A stretch of 64,000 bases of DNA from Pelomonas sp. BJYL3 (GCF_027257975.1 NZ_JANZKX010000001.1:248001-312000); one strand, 5' to 3'. Counted from the first letter of the stretch, positions 49,549-61,507 are shown. The notes: generated by a model from the letters alone, not told the origin. Program-made: numbers and translations.

Positions 49549-49854
49549 TCAGCTCTTCAGGATCTGCTCGACGGCGGCCTTGAGGTCGCCATCGCTGATC
49601 TTGTCCGGGCCGACCGGCGCCATCGGGATCGGGCCGAAGGTGCCGGAGCCGCCCTTGCGGACCTTCTCCATCAGCTTGGCCGTGACGTCCTGGCCCCTGT
49701 ACTTGGCCGCGATGTCCTTGAAGGCCGGGCCCACCACCTTCTTGTCCTTGCTGTGGCAGGCCATGCAGCCGGCCTTGTTCATGGCCTCATCCACGTCGGC
49801 ATGCGCCGAGAGGGCGGCGAGGCCCAGGCTCAGGGTGATCAACAAAGGTTTCAT
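49549..49854 (-). CDS. nirM: Cytochrome c551 (nitrite reductase electron donor)
   Basis: This 101-residue class I cytochrome c has a signal peptide of 19 residues, CMACH at 30-34, and an axial Met in GPIPMAPVGPDKISD. It is a close match in size and motif to c551, the electron donor to NirS. It follows nirS in the operon after a 78-nt spacer that contains a copy of the 16-base repeat. An AAGGAG site precedes ATG 49854. Confidence 0.92.
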   Translation of the reverse strand: MKPLLITLSLGLAALSAHADVDEAMNKAGCMACHSKDKKVVGPAFKDIAAKYRGQDVTAKLMEKVRKGGSGTFGPIPMAPVGPDKISDGDLKAAVEQILKS

Positions 49855-49890
49855 GTGTGCTCCTTGCTTGCTGTCTTGGAGACCGCCCCG

Positions 49891-49923
49891 GCCCTCGGTC
49901 GAGGGCTGGGGTCAGGTCTTGCC
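49891..49923. repeat. Hairpin plus GGGGTCAGGTCTTGCC motif between nirS and nirM
   Basis: GCCCTC-GGTC-GAGGGC (49891-49906) is followed directly by an exact copy of the 16-base motif at 49908-49923. It lies between nirS and nirM and may shape transcript stability inside the operon. Confidence 0.6.
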
Positions 49924-49932
49924 AGCGCTCGA

Positions 49933-51849
<1,917 letters not shown>

Positions 51850-51882
51850 CTTTCCACAATGGGCTCATCCAAGGAGAGCCCC

Positions 51883-52716
51883 ATGAGCCGACTCGACGAG
51901 CCGCTGTATTTCTCGACCCACACCAGCGCCAGCGCAGCCCAGCCCGCGCCGGTCACGCTGGTTGGCGCAGGCCCTGGCGACCCCGACCTGCTGACGGTCA
52001 AGGCCGCACGCGCCCTCGGCCAGGCCACGCTGGTGCTCTACGACCACCTGGTGTCCAAGGACGTGCTCAAGCTGATCCGCGACGATGCGGACTTGATCTA
52101 TGTCGGCAAGGAATCCGGCCATCACACGCTCACGCAGGAAGGCATCATCGAGCTGATGATCCGCCTGGCCCGCAGCGGCCGCGCGGTGCTGAGGCTCAAG
52201 GGCGGCGACCCCTACATCTTCGGCCGCGGCGGCGAGGAGGCGCAGGCCCTGGCCGCCGCCGGCATTCCCTTCGAGACGATCCCCGGCATCAGCGCTGCGC
52301 AGGCCGCGGGCGCGCTGGCGGGCATCCCGCTGACGCACCGGGACCACGCCTGCTCGCTGGTCTTCGCCACGGGCCATCTGCGCGAGGCGGTCGACGGCGA
52401 GCCGCGCTCGGTGGACCTGGACTGGGACATGCTCGCCCGGCCGCGCCAGACGGTGGTGATCTACATGGGCCTGGGCAGCCTGGCCATCATCAGCGAGCAG
52501 CTGATCGGCCACGGCCTGTCGCCGGACACGCCGGCCGCGCTGGTGGAGAAGGCCAGCACCCCGCAGCAGCGCTGCCTGCGCGGCAGCCTTCAGACCCTGC
52601 CCATGCTGGCCAAGCTGCACGGCGTGAAGCCACCGGCCCTGCTGATCATCGGCGAGGTCGCCGCGCTGCACGAGCAGCTGTTTCCGGCCATGAAGGCCAC
52701 TCACTGCAAGGGGTAG
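51883..52716 (+). CDS. nirE: Uroporphyrinogen-III C-methyltransferase NirE
   Basis: This 277-residue SAM-dependent methyltransferase makes precorrin-2, the first step from uroporphyrinogen III toward siroheme and heme d1. Motifs: VTLVGAGPGDPDLLTVKAARAL at the N-terminus, YVGKESGHHTLTQEGI, VLRLKGGDPYIFGRGGEE and GISAAQAAGALAGIPLTHRD. A stand-alone enzyme of this kind in a nir island is nirE; cobA is the general name. ATG 51883 has AAGGAGA upstream. The first residues (SRLDEPLYFSTHTSAS) are a non-conserved extension. Its 3' end overlaps dnr by 16 nt. Confidence 0.92.
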   Translation: MSRLDEPLYFSTHTSASAAQPAPVTLVGAGPGDPDLLTVKAARALGQATLVLYDHLVSKDVLKLIRDDADLIYVGKESGHHTLTQEGIIELMIRLARSGRAVLRLKGGDPYIFGRGGEEAQALAAAGIPFETIPGISAAQAAGALAGIPLTHRDHACSLVFATGHLREAVDGEPRSVDLDWDMLARPRQTVVIYMGLGSLAIISEQLIGHGLSPDTPAALVEKASTPQQRCLRGSLQTLPMLAKLHGVKPPALLIIGEVAALHEQLFPAMKATHCKG

Positions 52717-53396
52717 GAAGCCAGGCCGCGGGTGTTGAGGATGCGGATGTCGCGGCGGTCGATCTGGATCAGGCCCTCCGCCTCCAGCTCATGCAGCACG
52801 CGCGAGAAGTACTCCGGCGTCAGAGACAGCCGCGACGCGATCGTGGCCTTGCTGACGGGCAGCGAGACGGTCAGCGTGTCACCGTCCTCGTAATCCTCCT
52901 CCTGCTCGCTGAGCAGGAAGCCGATCACGCGCTGGATGCCGCTGTGCAGGCAGTAGGACTCCACGTCGCGGATCAGGCCGTGCAGACGGCGCGACACGCC
53001 GGCCAGCATGCGCAGCGCGAAGCGCGGGTCGCGCGCGATCTCCTCCATCATCGTGGCCTTGCTGATGGACAGCAGCAGGCACTCCGACAGCGTCTGCGCA
53101 TTCACGATATGCGGCCGGTCGGTGAACATGAGGGCCTCGCCAAAGCTGTTGCCCGGCCCCACCAGCTCGATCACCTTCTCAGCCCCGCTGGGCGAAATCG
53201 CATAGAGCTTGACCTGCCCCGTCACCACCACGTGGAAGGCTTCGCAGGCCTGCCCCACGCGGAACACGGTCTCGCCCCGGCCCATGCGGTGCAGCTGGCA
53301 GCCTTGCTCGGCCAGGGCCTGCAGCTCGGCGGGCTGCATGTCGCCGAACAGCGGCAGGACGGACAGGTAGCGGGGGAGATCGAAGGTGGCTGGCAT
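52701..53396 (-). CDS. dnr: Crp/Fnr-family regulator, Dnr-type
   Basis: This 231-residue regulator has an N-terminal cyclic-nucleotide-like sensor (FRVGQACEAFHVVVTGQVKLYAI) and a C-terminal winged helix (SKATIASRLSLTPEYFSRVLHELEAEGLI). The recognition helix carries E and SR of the Fnr type, fitting TTGA half-sites. It lacks the Fnr-type cysteine cluster, so NO sensing through heme (Dnr) rather than an FeS cluster is likely. ATG 53396 is chosen; an upstream in-frame start at 53498 would place the Dnr box inside the gene. Confidence 0.85.
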   Translation of the reverse strand: MPATFDLPRYLSVLPLFGDMQPAELQALAEQGCQLHRMGRGETVFRVGQACEAFHVVVTGQVKLYAISPSGAEKVIELVGPGNSFGEALMFTDRPHIVNAQTLSECLLLSISKATMMEEIARDPRFALRMLAGVSRRLHGLIRDVESYCLHSGIQRVIGFLLSEQEEDYEDGDTLTVSLPVSKATIASRLSLTPEYFSRVLHELEAEGLIQIDRRDIRILNTRGLASYPLQ

Positions 53397-53471
53397 GGGG
53401 GCTCCCGGGAATGGCTGGCGACCTTTGCAGGCCTGACGAGCGCGATTCTGTGGAGCCCGCCGAGCGCGGAT

Positions 53472-53485
53472 TTGAGTTGGATCAA
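53472..53485 (-). promoter_or_regulatory. Dnr/Fnr box upstream of dnr (autoregulation)
   Basis: TTGAGTTGGATCAA keeps both half-sites TTGA and TCAA with the standard 4+ spacing; centre about 82 nt before the dnr start. It suggests the regulator controls its own gene. Confidence 0.65.
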
Positions 53486-53565
53486 GCGTGCCCGGCACCT
53501 AGTTCTTCCGAACGATGGTGCCCCTGTGGCGCCCTAGTTCCTCGGTCGTACTGTGTTTGTGTGGC

Positions 53566-55416
53566 TCAGGCGGCCAGGCGTGCATAAAGGCGCGGGAGGC
53601 TGCTGACGAGCTCCTGCGGCCGCCGCAGGTGCACAAAGCCCTGCTGGCCGAACAGATAGGGCAGGTACTCGGCCGGCCCCTCGTCGATGCTGATGCACAC
53701 GGGGCTCAGGCCCGCCTGGCGTGCTGCCAGCACCGCCTGGCGCGTGTCCTCCAGGCCCCAGCGCCCTTCGTAGTGATCCAGGTCATTGGGCTTGCCATCG
53801 GTCAGCAGCAGCAGCAGGCGCTGGCGCTCCGGCCGCTCGGCCAGCCGCTCGGTGGCATGGCGAAGGGCCGCGCCCATGCGGGTGTAGAAGCCCGGCTTGA
53901 TCGCACCCACGCGGTGGCGGGACATCGCCCCCCAGCGCTCGTCAAAGCCCTTGAGCTGCTGGATGCGCACCTGCTGGCGCTTGACCGAGGAGAAGCCCAG
54001 CATCTCGAAGGGATCGCCCAGGCCAGCCAGGGCCTCGCCGAAGACGTAGAGCGCGTCGCGGATGACGTCGATCACCCGCATCTCGCCCTGCACGCAGGCG
54101 TCGGTGGACAGGCTCAGGTCCGCCATCAGCAGGCAGGCCAGGCTGCGGTCCTGGCGCTGCGTCTGCTGGAAGACGGGCGGCGACTCCGCCGAGCGGCGTC
54201 CACCGGTCAGCCGGGTCTCGCTGGCATGGCGCACCCAGGCGTCCAGGTCCAGCTCGTCGCCCTGGGGCAGGCCCTTCTGCCAGCGCGGCGCGGCGCGCAG
54301 CACCTCCAGGCGGCGGCGCATGCGGTGACCCAGCAGACGCAGGGCCGGTGGCGGCTGCCAGGGGTCAGGTCTTGCCGCGACGAAGCGCTGCAGGCCGCAG
54401 TAGTCCTCGCGCAGCTGCTGGGCCTTCCAGTCCCACTCGGGCAGGCGCTCAGGCAGGCCCACGGGGGCATCGTCCGCGGCGGCACTGGGCAGGTCCAGGT
54501 CGAAGCGCACCCGCGAGGCCAGGGTCTCGCCGCCCTCGGCCACGTCCAGCTGGCGCATGTCATTGGCCACGGCAGCGCCGTCGCTGTCGGGGTCGTCATC
54601 GCCGGCCCGGTTGACCTTGACGAACTCGGACCAGGACAGCACTGACTCCGCGCGGAACATCAGGATCAGGCCCTGCTTGCTGCTGCTGTCCTCGTTGCGG
54701 CGGGCGCTGCGGCGCTGGCGGTCCTGGGCGGTCTTGCTGCCGGCGGTGGGCGCGGCCCCTTCCTTGCGGGCGGCCATGGGCGCCATCGCGGGCGCCGGCT
54801 GCAGCCACAGCCACACGGCGGCCAGGGCCTCGGGCTGCAGCGAATGTGCAGCGGCGGGCAGGCCATCCAGCCGGCCTCGGGCCTGCAGGGCCTGGCGCAG
54901 CAGGCGCTCCGGGCCGGCGTCCGCGCCCATGGTGTCCGGGTCGGGCCGCTGGCGCAGGTGGGCGTCCAGCAGGCGTTCATGAAGCTGAGACAGGCCGGGG
55001 AAGCGCTCCAGCGCCCGAGCCGTGGCCCGAACATTGGCAGCGAGCCAGCCGCCCTGCCCTGCTCCGTCGGCGTCCCAGCACGAGGACAAGGCCGCCAGCC
55101 AGAGGTAGAGACCCCGGTTCAGGGCCGGATCGGGAAACACGTCGAGCCGTGCCGGGAGCGCCAGCACCTCGGGGCCCAGCTGGGCCTGGGCCGCGCGCTG
55201 CTCGCTGCCGGCCAGGCGCTGCAGCCAGCCGCGCGGACCACCGTGGCGCAGGGCCTGTGCCTCGGCCAGGCGCAGGGCATGCGAGCCACCGCCGGCGCGG
55301 AACAGCAGGCCCAGGGCGCGCTGCACCTGGGCCAGCTCCACCGCGGCCTGCGGGTGCCCCTGCTCGGCGGCGCGGGTGACCCAGCGGTGCCAGGTCTTGC
55401 CAACCCACTCTTCCAT
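53566..55416 (-). CDS. norD: Nitric oxide reductase accessory protein NorD (VWA domain)
   Basis: This 616-residue protein works with NorQ to mature nitric oxide reductase, probably inserting the non-heme iron. The C-terminal von Willebrand A domain has the MIDAS sequence CLLMADLSLSTD and LLLLTDGKPNDLDHY. The N-terminus is helical and variable. An exact copy of the 16-base motif (54361-54376) lies inside the coding region, encoding A-R-P-D-P. Its start overlaps the stop of the polyferredoxin gene by one base. Confidence 0.9.
   Translation of the reverse strand: MEEWVGKTWHRWVTRAAEQGHPQAAVELAQVQRALGLLFRAGGGSHALRLAEAQALRHGGPRGWLQRLAGSEQRAAQAQLGPEVLALPARLDVFPDPALNRGLYLWLAALSSCWDADGAGQGGWLAANVRATARALERFPGLSQLHERLLDAHLRQRPDPDTMGADAGPERLLRQALQARGRLDGLPAAAHSLQPEALAAVWLWLQPAPAMAPMAARKEGAAPTAGSKTAQDRQRRSARRNEDSSSKQGLILMFRAESVLSWSEFVKVNRAGDDDPDSDGAAVANDMRQLDVAEGGETLASRVRFDLDLPSAAADDAPVGLPERLPEWDWKAQQLREDYCGLQRFVAARPDPWQPPPALRLLGHRMRRRLEVLRAAPRWQKGLPQGDELDLDAWVRHASETRLTGGRRSAESPPVFQQTQRQDRSLACLLMADLSLSTDACVQGEMRVIDVIRDALYVFGEALAGLGDPFEMLGFSSVKRQQVRIQQLKGFDERWGAMSRHRVGAIKPGFYTRMGAALRHATERLAERPERQRLLLLLTDGKPNDLDHYEGRWGLEDTRQAVLAARQAGLSPVCISIDEGPAEYLPYLFGQQGFVHLRRPQELVSSLPRLYARLAA
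54361..54376 (+). repeat. GGGGTCAGGTCTTGCC motif inside norD
   Basis: An exact 16-base copy of the motif found at 3587, 49908 and 61254, in the same orientation, here within coding sequence. Confidence 0.7.
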
Positions 55417-56489
55417 CAGGCGGCCTCCCGGTCCGGGCGGCTGTCGTTCGTGGCGGGTCCGTCGTTCTCGCGCGGCGTCGTCAACGGGTGGGTCTGCGAC
55501 TGCTGCAGGGCTTCCAGCTTCTTCTGGCGCAGGGTCTCACGCACAGCCTCGATGCCGACCTGCCACTCCAGCAGCGGCGCCTTCTCGCGCCGGCCCTGCG
55601 AGCTTTCGCAGGCGTCCAGGCACTGCCCGCACTGCACGCAGGAGAACATCATGCGCTTGATGTTGCGCGGGTTCAGGCGCATGGGGCAGGCGGTGTCGCA
55701 GGCCGAGCCGGCAAGGCCGGGGGCGATGTCGCAGGACTTGCAGTCGCGGGCCTGCTCGCGCTTGAAGGCCACCACCATGCCCTTGGGGTTGGCCATCCAC
55801 ATGAGGCTCTGGAACAGGCCCACGGCGCAGCCGAAGCGGCAGAACAGATGGCGGGCGAAGGCGAACTCGGCGCTGAACACCAGGGTGCCGATGCCGATGA
55901 AGCGGGCCTGGTTGGGCGTCAATGTGCCGTTCCACAGGCCGCTCCACAGCTCTCTGGGCGGCAGCAGATAGCTGGCCAGCGTGATGGCCCAGACGAAGCC
56001 CATCAGCACGCAGGCCAGGCCGAACACCGGCCACCAGCGGCTGTCCGGGCTGCGGCCGGCTCGCTTCACGGGCAGACGGTCCCACAGCGAGAGCTTGCCA
56101 ATGGCGCGGTGCAGCAGCTCGTTGAGCAGCTCCACGATGGAGAAGTGCGGGCACAGCCAGCCGCAGTAGAGCCGGCCGTAGCGCCAGGCCACGAAGAGAA
56201 AGCTGCCGACGACCAGCGCGATGGGCAGCAGGGCCTTCAGCAGCAGGTTCAGCGCGGCATCGGCACCGCTGGCCCGGCCGTGCTGGACAGCGTCCAGCCC
56301 CAGGTGCCAGGGCTGGCCAAAGAGCCACAGCTGCGTCTCGTGCAGGTCGAAGCGCAGCAGGTCCAGCAGCGGCGCCGAGATAAAAAGGAGGAAGAAGCCC
56401 AGCTGCAGGCTGCGGCGCAGGCGCTGCGAAGGCGCCGAACGGCCGCTGCCGCCGGCGGGCTTCAGCAGGACAGAAGGAGGGCGGTCCAT
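55416..56489 (-). CDS. 4Fe-4S polyferredoxin membrane protein (NosR/NapH/CcoG-like) in the nor operon
   Basis: This 357-residue inner-membrane protein has about five transmembrane segments (first at 30-46) and conserved Cys pairs: C109 and C113 (YCGWLCP), C217 and C221 (CRFGC), then two cytoplasmic 4Fe-4S motifs, C250-x2-C253 with C264 and C268, and C284-x2-C287-x2-C290-x3-C294. This is the NapH/NosR/CcoG arrangement, suggesting quinol- or NADH-linked electron transfer or copper/metal handling. It lies between norQ and norD with almost no gaps, so it belongs to the nor operon. Its exact role is unknown. Confidence 0.85.
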   Translation of the reverse strand: MDRPPSVLLKPAGGSGRSAPSQRLRRSLQLGFFLLFISAPLLDLLRFDLHETQLWLFGQPWHLGLDAVQHGRASGADAALNLLLKALLPIALVVGSFLFVAWRYGRLYCGWLCPHFSIVELLNELLHRAIGKLSLWDRLPVKRAGRSPDSRWWPVFGLACVLMGFVWAITLASYLLPPRELWSGLWNGTLTPNQARFIGIGTLVFSAEFAFARHLFCRFGCAVGLFQSLMWMANPKGMVVAFKREQARDCKSCDIAPGLAGSACDTACPMRLNPRNIKRMMFSCVQCGQCLDACESSQGRREKAPLLEWQVGIEAVRETLRQKKLEALQQSQTHPLTTPRENDGPATNDSRPDREAA

Positions 56490-56490
56490 G

Positions 56491-57303
56491 TCAGAGTACC
56501 GCGCCCACCACCTCGGCCAGGGCGGCGGCCGTGTCGGCCTCATCGGTCAGCGCATCCACGATGGCGGTCTGCACGGCCAGGCGCAGCGGCAGGCCGGCCA
56601 CGGCCAGGCGGGCTGCGGCCACCAGCAGCCGGGTGCTGACGGTCTCTTCGAGGTCGTGCTCACCCAGGCGGCGCAGCGCACAGGCCAGGCGCACCAGCTG
56701 CTGGGACAGCCGTTCGTCGCAGGCCGATTCGGTCTGCACGATGCGCTGTTCCACCTCAGGCGCCGGATAGCCCATCTGCAGCGCGACGAAGCGTTGCCGC
56801 GTGCTGGGCTTCAGGCTCTTGAGCAGGTTCTGGTAGCCGGGGTTGTAGGAGATCACCAGCATGAAGCCGGGCGCCGCGGCGATCTGCTCGCCGGTGCGCT
56901 CGATGGGCAGCATGCGGCGGTCGTCCGCCAGCGGGTGCAGCACCACCGTGGTGTCTCGGCGCGCCTCCACCACCTCGTCGAGGTAGCAGACGGCGCCCTG
57001 GCGGACGGCCCGCGTCAGCGGCCCGTCGCTCCAGACGGTGGCGCCGTCCTGGATCAGGAAACGGCCCACCAGGTCGGCTGCCGTGAGGTCGTCATGGCAG
57101 CTGACCGTGATGAGGGGGCGGCCCAGGCGGGCCGCCATGTGCTCGACAAAGCGCGTCTTGCCGCAGCCCGTCGGCCCCTTGATCAGCAGGGGCAGGCGCT
57201 GGGCATGCGCGTGAGCGAAGACCCGGCATTCCTCTCCCTGCTCCGCATAGAAAGGCAGTTCGCCTTGCCCCAGCTGGGCGGCGGGTACCTGGAGTCTGTC
57301 CAC
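56491..57303 (-). CDS. norQ: Nitric oxide reductase accessory AAA+ ATPase NorQ
   Basis: This 270-residue MoxR-type AAA+ ATPase partners NorD in NorB activation. Walker A is GPTGCGKTRFVEH; Walker B lies in VCYLDEVVEARRD; sensor region LVISYNPGYQNLLKSLKPSTRQRF. The start is GTG at 57303, preceded by GAGGAG 6 nt upstream; a GTG at 57321 would add six residues but has a weaker site. It begins 25 nt after norB and ends 1 nt before the polyferredoxin gene. Confidence 0.9.
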   Translation of the reverse strand: MDRLQVPAAQLGQGELPFYAEQGEECRVFAHAHAQRLPLLIKGPTGCGKTRFVEHMAARLGRPLITVSCHDDLTAADLVGRFLIQDGATVWSDGPLTRAVRQGAVCYLDEVVEARRDTTVVLHPLADDRRMLPIERTGEQIAAAPGFMLVISYNPGYQNLLKSLKPSTRQRFVALQMGYPAPEVEQRIVQTESACDERLSQQLVRLACALRRLGEHDLEETVSTRLLVAAARLAVAGLPLRLAVQTAIVDALTDEADTAAALAEVVGAVL

Positions 57304-57328
57304 CGGGTTCTCCTCGTTCACAGGTCCA

Positions 57329-58795
<1,467 letters not shown>

Positions 58796-59227
58796 TCAGC
58801 CTTCGATATTGGGGGGCCACTGCTCGGTATTGATCTCGCCGGTCCACTTGAGGAACTCGACCAGGTCATTGAGCTGCTGCTCGTCCAGGTTGAACTGGGG
58901 CATCTGGCGGCGGCCTTCGGCGTGGGTGGGCTGGGCCTTCATCCAGGCCTTGATGAACTCGCCGCCACGGCGCTTGTAGACGTTGCCCAGCTCAGGCGCG
59001 AAATAGGCGCCCTCGCCCAGGAGCGTGTGGCAACCGATGCAGTTGCGCGTCTCCCAGATCTTCTTTCCCGCCACCACCGCAGGCGTGATGGCCTGGGCAT
59101 TGGAGCGCTGCGGGATGCGCTGCTCCGTATGAAACACGATGGCTGCAAACAGGAGGGCGAAAAATACAGAACCGCCCCAGAACATGTTTCGTGCCATCTG
59201 CTTGGTGAAACCGCTGCCCTGACTCAT
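58796..59227 (-). CDS. norC: Nitric oxide reductase cytochrome c subunit
   Basis: This 143-residue membrane-anchored c-type cytochrome delivers electrons to NorB. An N-terminal anchor (FWGGSVFFALLFAAIVF, about 16-32) precedes the periplasmic heme domain with CIGCH at 63-67 and the axial Met in RRQMPQFNL. It is the first gene of the nor operon and has a Dnr box upstream. Confidence 0.96.
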   Translation of the reverse strand: MSQGSGFTKQMARNMFWGGSVFFALLFAAIVFHTEQRIPQRSNAQAITPAVVAGKKIWETRNCIGCHTLLGEGAYFAPELGNVYKRRGGEFIKAWMKAQPTHAEGRRQMPQFNLDEQQLNDLVEFLKWTGEINTEQWPPNIEG

Positions 59228-59290
59228 GGGGCCTCCTTGCGTGGATCAAACAGATGGGCGCAAGACTAGGCGCCAGGAGGGCAAGAATCC

Positions 59291-59304
59291 TTGAACCGGT
59301 TCAA
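59291..59304 (-). promoter_or_regulatory. Dnr/Fnr box upstream of norC
   Basis: TTGAACCGGTTCAA is a perfect palindrome, centre 70 nt before the norC start. A weak -10 (TAGTCT, 59263-59268) lies about 32 nt downstream of the box, which fits class II activation with a ~29-nt leader. It matches the nirS/nirE box except for one central base. Confidence 0.75.
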
Positions 59305-59353
59305 GAACCTGCCAATTCCGAAAGATATAGGAAAGATATAACTATTGACAAAC

Positions 59354-59376
59354 AAAAAAGCCGCCCGGAGGCGGCT
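59354..59376 (-). terminator. Intrinsic terminator downstream of yggL
   Basis: On the minus strand the stem AGCCGCC / GGCGGCT with loop TCCG is followed by TTTTTTG. It separates yggL from the nor promoter region. Confidence 0.8.
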
Positions 59377-59395
59377 TCTCACAAGCTTGGCAGGT

Positions 59396-59800
59396 TCAGG
59401 CGTCCTGCATCTGCAGCTCTTCTTCGCGGGGATACCAGGCATCCACCCAGCGGCTCACCCGCACCTGCGCCACGGCCGGATAGGCCTTGAGCCAGGCCGC
59501 GGCGGCGTCGCGCTGGGCTTCGCTGACCGAGCCGCGGCCCAGGGTGCCGACGAAGCCGTCGGTCTCGGCCAGGGGCAGCCAGCCACCCAGGCCACCGATC
59601 TGCAGGCCCTGGGCCGCCAGGGCGGGATAGACGGCGTCGCAGAAGGCATCGAGGGCGGCATCGTCCAGGGCGGACTTGAATTTCAGCTCCACCCAGAAAC
59701 CCAGCTCCTGGAATTCTCCGACGCGCAGCTTCTTGCGCTGGCGACGGTTCAGGCGGGACAGGCGGCGCTTGGACAGCGAGGGGACGGTGGTTTGAGTCAT
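59396..59800 (-). CDS. yggL: YggL-family protein (DUF469)
   Basis: This 134-residue protein carries the family hallmark RLNRRQRKKLRVGEFQELGFWVELKF near the N-terminus. Members are reported to associate with the 50S ribosomal subunit; the exact function is unclear. ATG 59800 (MTQTTVPSLSKRR) is chosen over one 9 nt upstream. It lies alone between the DUF5694 gene and the nor promoter. Confidence 0.85.
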   Translation of the reverse strand: MTQTTVPSLSKRRLSRLNRRQRKKLRVGEFQELGFWVELKFKSALDDAALDAFCDAVYPALAAQGLQIGGLGGWLPLAETDGFVGTLGRGSVSEAQRDAAAAWLKAYPAVAQVRVSRWVDAWYPREEELQMQDA

Positions 59801-59835
59801 GGGCGGCATTCTACGGATGCGGGGTCAGGCCTTGC

Positions 59836-60960
59836 TCAATCCTTCAGCACCGACATCGGGTCCACCAGCGTCACGTCATGCATCTGCTGAAGATAGGCCT
59901 CGTAATAGCCCTTGTGGGAAGCGCCGACGATGCTGAGCATCCGCATGCCCCGGTGCTGGCCCAGGACCTCGCGCATATTGGCCACCATGCGGAGGTTGCG
60001 GGTCTCCCAGTAGCCCAGGTATTCACGCCCGTAGGCCTTGGGCGAGGGCTCCACCAGGGTCGCCCCGAAGTCGGAAGCGTAGACCAGCGCCGGCGCCTCG
60101 GGTGCGTTGTAGGCCCTGTACAGCCTCAGCAAGCCCCCTGGCTCCTTCAGACCGGCCTGCAAGGCCTTGTCCTGCGCCATCCGGGTCCGGGTGGCCTCGT
60201 TGTCCCAGGCCTTCTGGATGGCCTCTCCTTGTGCCTTTCTTTCGGCGGGGTCGGCGGGGTCCGGCGTATCGGCGCTGTGGTCGTCGACGGCGTACAGGCG
60301 CTCCAGGCCCAGCTCGGCGGCCAGGGTCGCGGCGATCCAGGTGATTTCGCTGGGGGGCCCCGCCCATCGCTCCAGCTGGCTCAAGGTTTCAGCGTTCATG
60401 CCGTCACCGGCCCGGCGCTCCGCTGAAGGCAGGCGCAGCCACTGAACCCATGCCGATGCGGGCTCGCCCGCGGCCATGAGCAGGGCCGCCAGGCGCCGAC
60501 GCTGCGCTGGCGTCGGCGCTGCAGGCCAGGCCGCCAGCTGCCGCTCCACTTCCACGTTGGCGGCTGGCACATCAAGCCCGGTGGCGCTGGCGGCCGGCGC
60601 CACGTCGAAGCAGTAGGTCGCCACGGTGTCGGCATAGCGGCCGGGCTGGCGCCGCAGGCTGTCGCACTGCAGACCGGACAGGCGCTCGATGGCGATGCCG
60701 GTCGGCCGCCACTGCGCCAGCCTTTTCATCAGGGGCGAAAGCATGCCCTGCTGGATCACGCCCTTCATGCCTGACAGATGCGGCGTGCCCAGCACCAGCA
60801 CCTCGTTGGCCGCACCCGCGGGCGGGCCCTTGTGCAGGCTGGGTTTGAAAGCTGGCTCATAGGGCATGCCGGGCGATGGCTGCGCCTGGGCAAACTGCGA
60901 AGCGATCACCCACGACAAGGCGGCCAGCGCGGGCAGGAGTCGGGATTTCTGGGGCGTCAC
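59836..60960 (-). CDS. DUF5694 secreted protein (TraB/GumN-like fold)
   Basis: This 374-residue protein has a signal peptide of about 27 residues (VTPQKSRLLPALAALSWVIA). Recognisable family points are VLVLGTPHLSG, GIAIERLSG and the C-terminal SIVGASHKGYYEAYLQQM, resembling the conserved GxxH and E positions of the TraB/GumN/TIKI group, whose members may be metalloproteases. The start is GTG 60960, with GAGAGG upstream. Function is unknown. A variant of the 16-base motif (59821-59836) touches its stop codon. Confidence 0.75.
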   Translation of the reverse strand: MTPQKSRLLPALAALSWVIASQFAQAQPSPGMPYEPAFKPSLHKGPPAGAANEVLVLGTPHLSGMKGVIQQGMLSPLMKRLAQWRPTGIAIERLSGLQCDSLRRQPGRYADTVATYCFDVAPAASATGLDVPAANVEVERQLAAWPAAPTPAQRRRLAALLMAAGEPASAWVQWLRLPSAERRAGDGMNAETLSQLERWAGPPSEITWIAATLAAELGLERLYAVDDHSADTPDPADPAERKAQGEAIQKAWDNEATRTRMAQDKALQAGLKEPGGLLRLYRAYNAPEAPALVYASDFGATLVEPSPKAYGREYLGYWETRNLRMVANMREVLGQHRGMRMLSIVGASHKGYYEAYLQQMHDVTLVDPMSVLKD

Positions 60961-61253
60961 GGCAGGACCTCTCGATGTGCTCTGGACAACGCCCGGGAGC
61001 CCCGCCAGCAGCAGGCCCCGAGCGGGCGGTGCAGCGGTCCGGCCTGCTGGCAAGCCGCATCGACAGCGGGGCAGCCGGCATCGGAGGGAGAAGGATCAGC
61101 CGCCCTGCCCTCGCTGCAGTGCCGCCATGGCGTCCGAATGACCTGGATGACGCGAAGCGGCTTGAGACGAGCTGCCGCAGGTGGTGACTCAGCCGTCGCC
61201 GCAGTGGCATGAGCGAAACAGGCACCCAGAGCATCAAGAGGCTCCCGGGGAAA

Positions 61254-61269
61254 CGGGGTCAGGTCTTGC
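61254..61269 (+). repeat. GGGGTCAGGTCTTGCC motif
   Basis: An exact 16-base copy, same orientation as the copies at 3587, 49908 and 54361. Confidence 0.7.
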
Positions 61270-61343
61270 CTCCCCGCCAAGAAGGCGGCCCACCGCCCTT
61301 GGCACGCATTGCTGCGCCGGCCAGGCGCTCGGCTAACAGCTCG

Positions 61344-61415
61344 GCCAGACGTTCTGCCAGACGTTCTGCCAGACGTTCTGCCAGACGTTCTGCCAGACGT
61401 TCTGCCAGACGTTCG
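61344..61415. repeat. Six-copy 12-bp tandem repeat (GCCAGACGTTCT)
   Basis: The unit GCCAGACGTTCT is repeated six times in a row, the last copy ending G instead of T, with degenerate units (GCCAGGCGCTCG, GCTAACAGCTCG) just upstream. Because 12 is a multiple of three, all frames stay open; on the minus strand one reads (AERL)n. The array is likely to vary in copy number among strains. Confidence 0.85.
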
Positions 61416-61507
61416 GCCAAAAAACTCGGCCGGTCCATGGCACTTGATGCCACTCCCAAGGACAGGCGCGAGGGCAAGGGCAAGCAGACCAGCGGCGCGC
61501 AGATAGC

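Noticed and set aside
61344-61415. Tandem 12-bp repeats considered as CRISPR or iterons of an origin
   Set aside because: Units are directly adjacent with no spacers, no dnaA/rep gene nearby, no AT-rich unwinding region.
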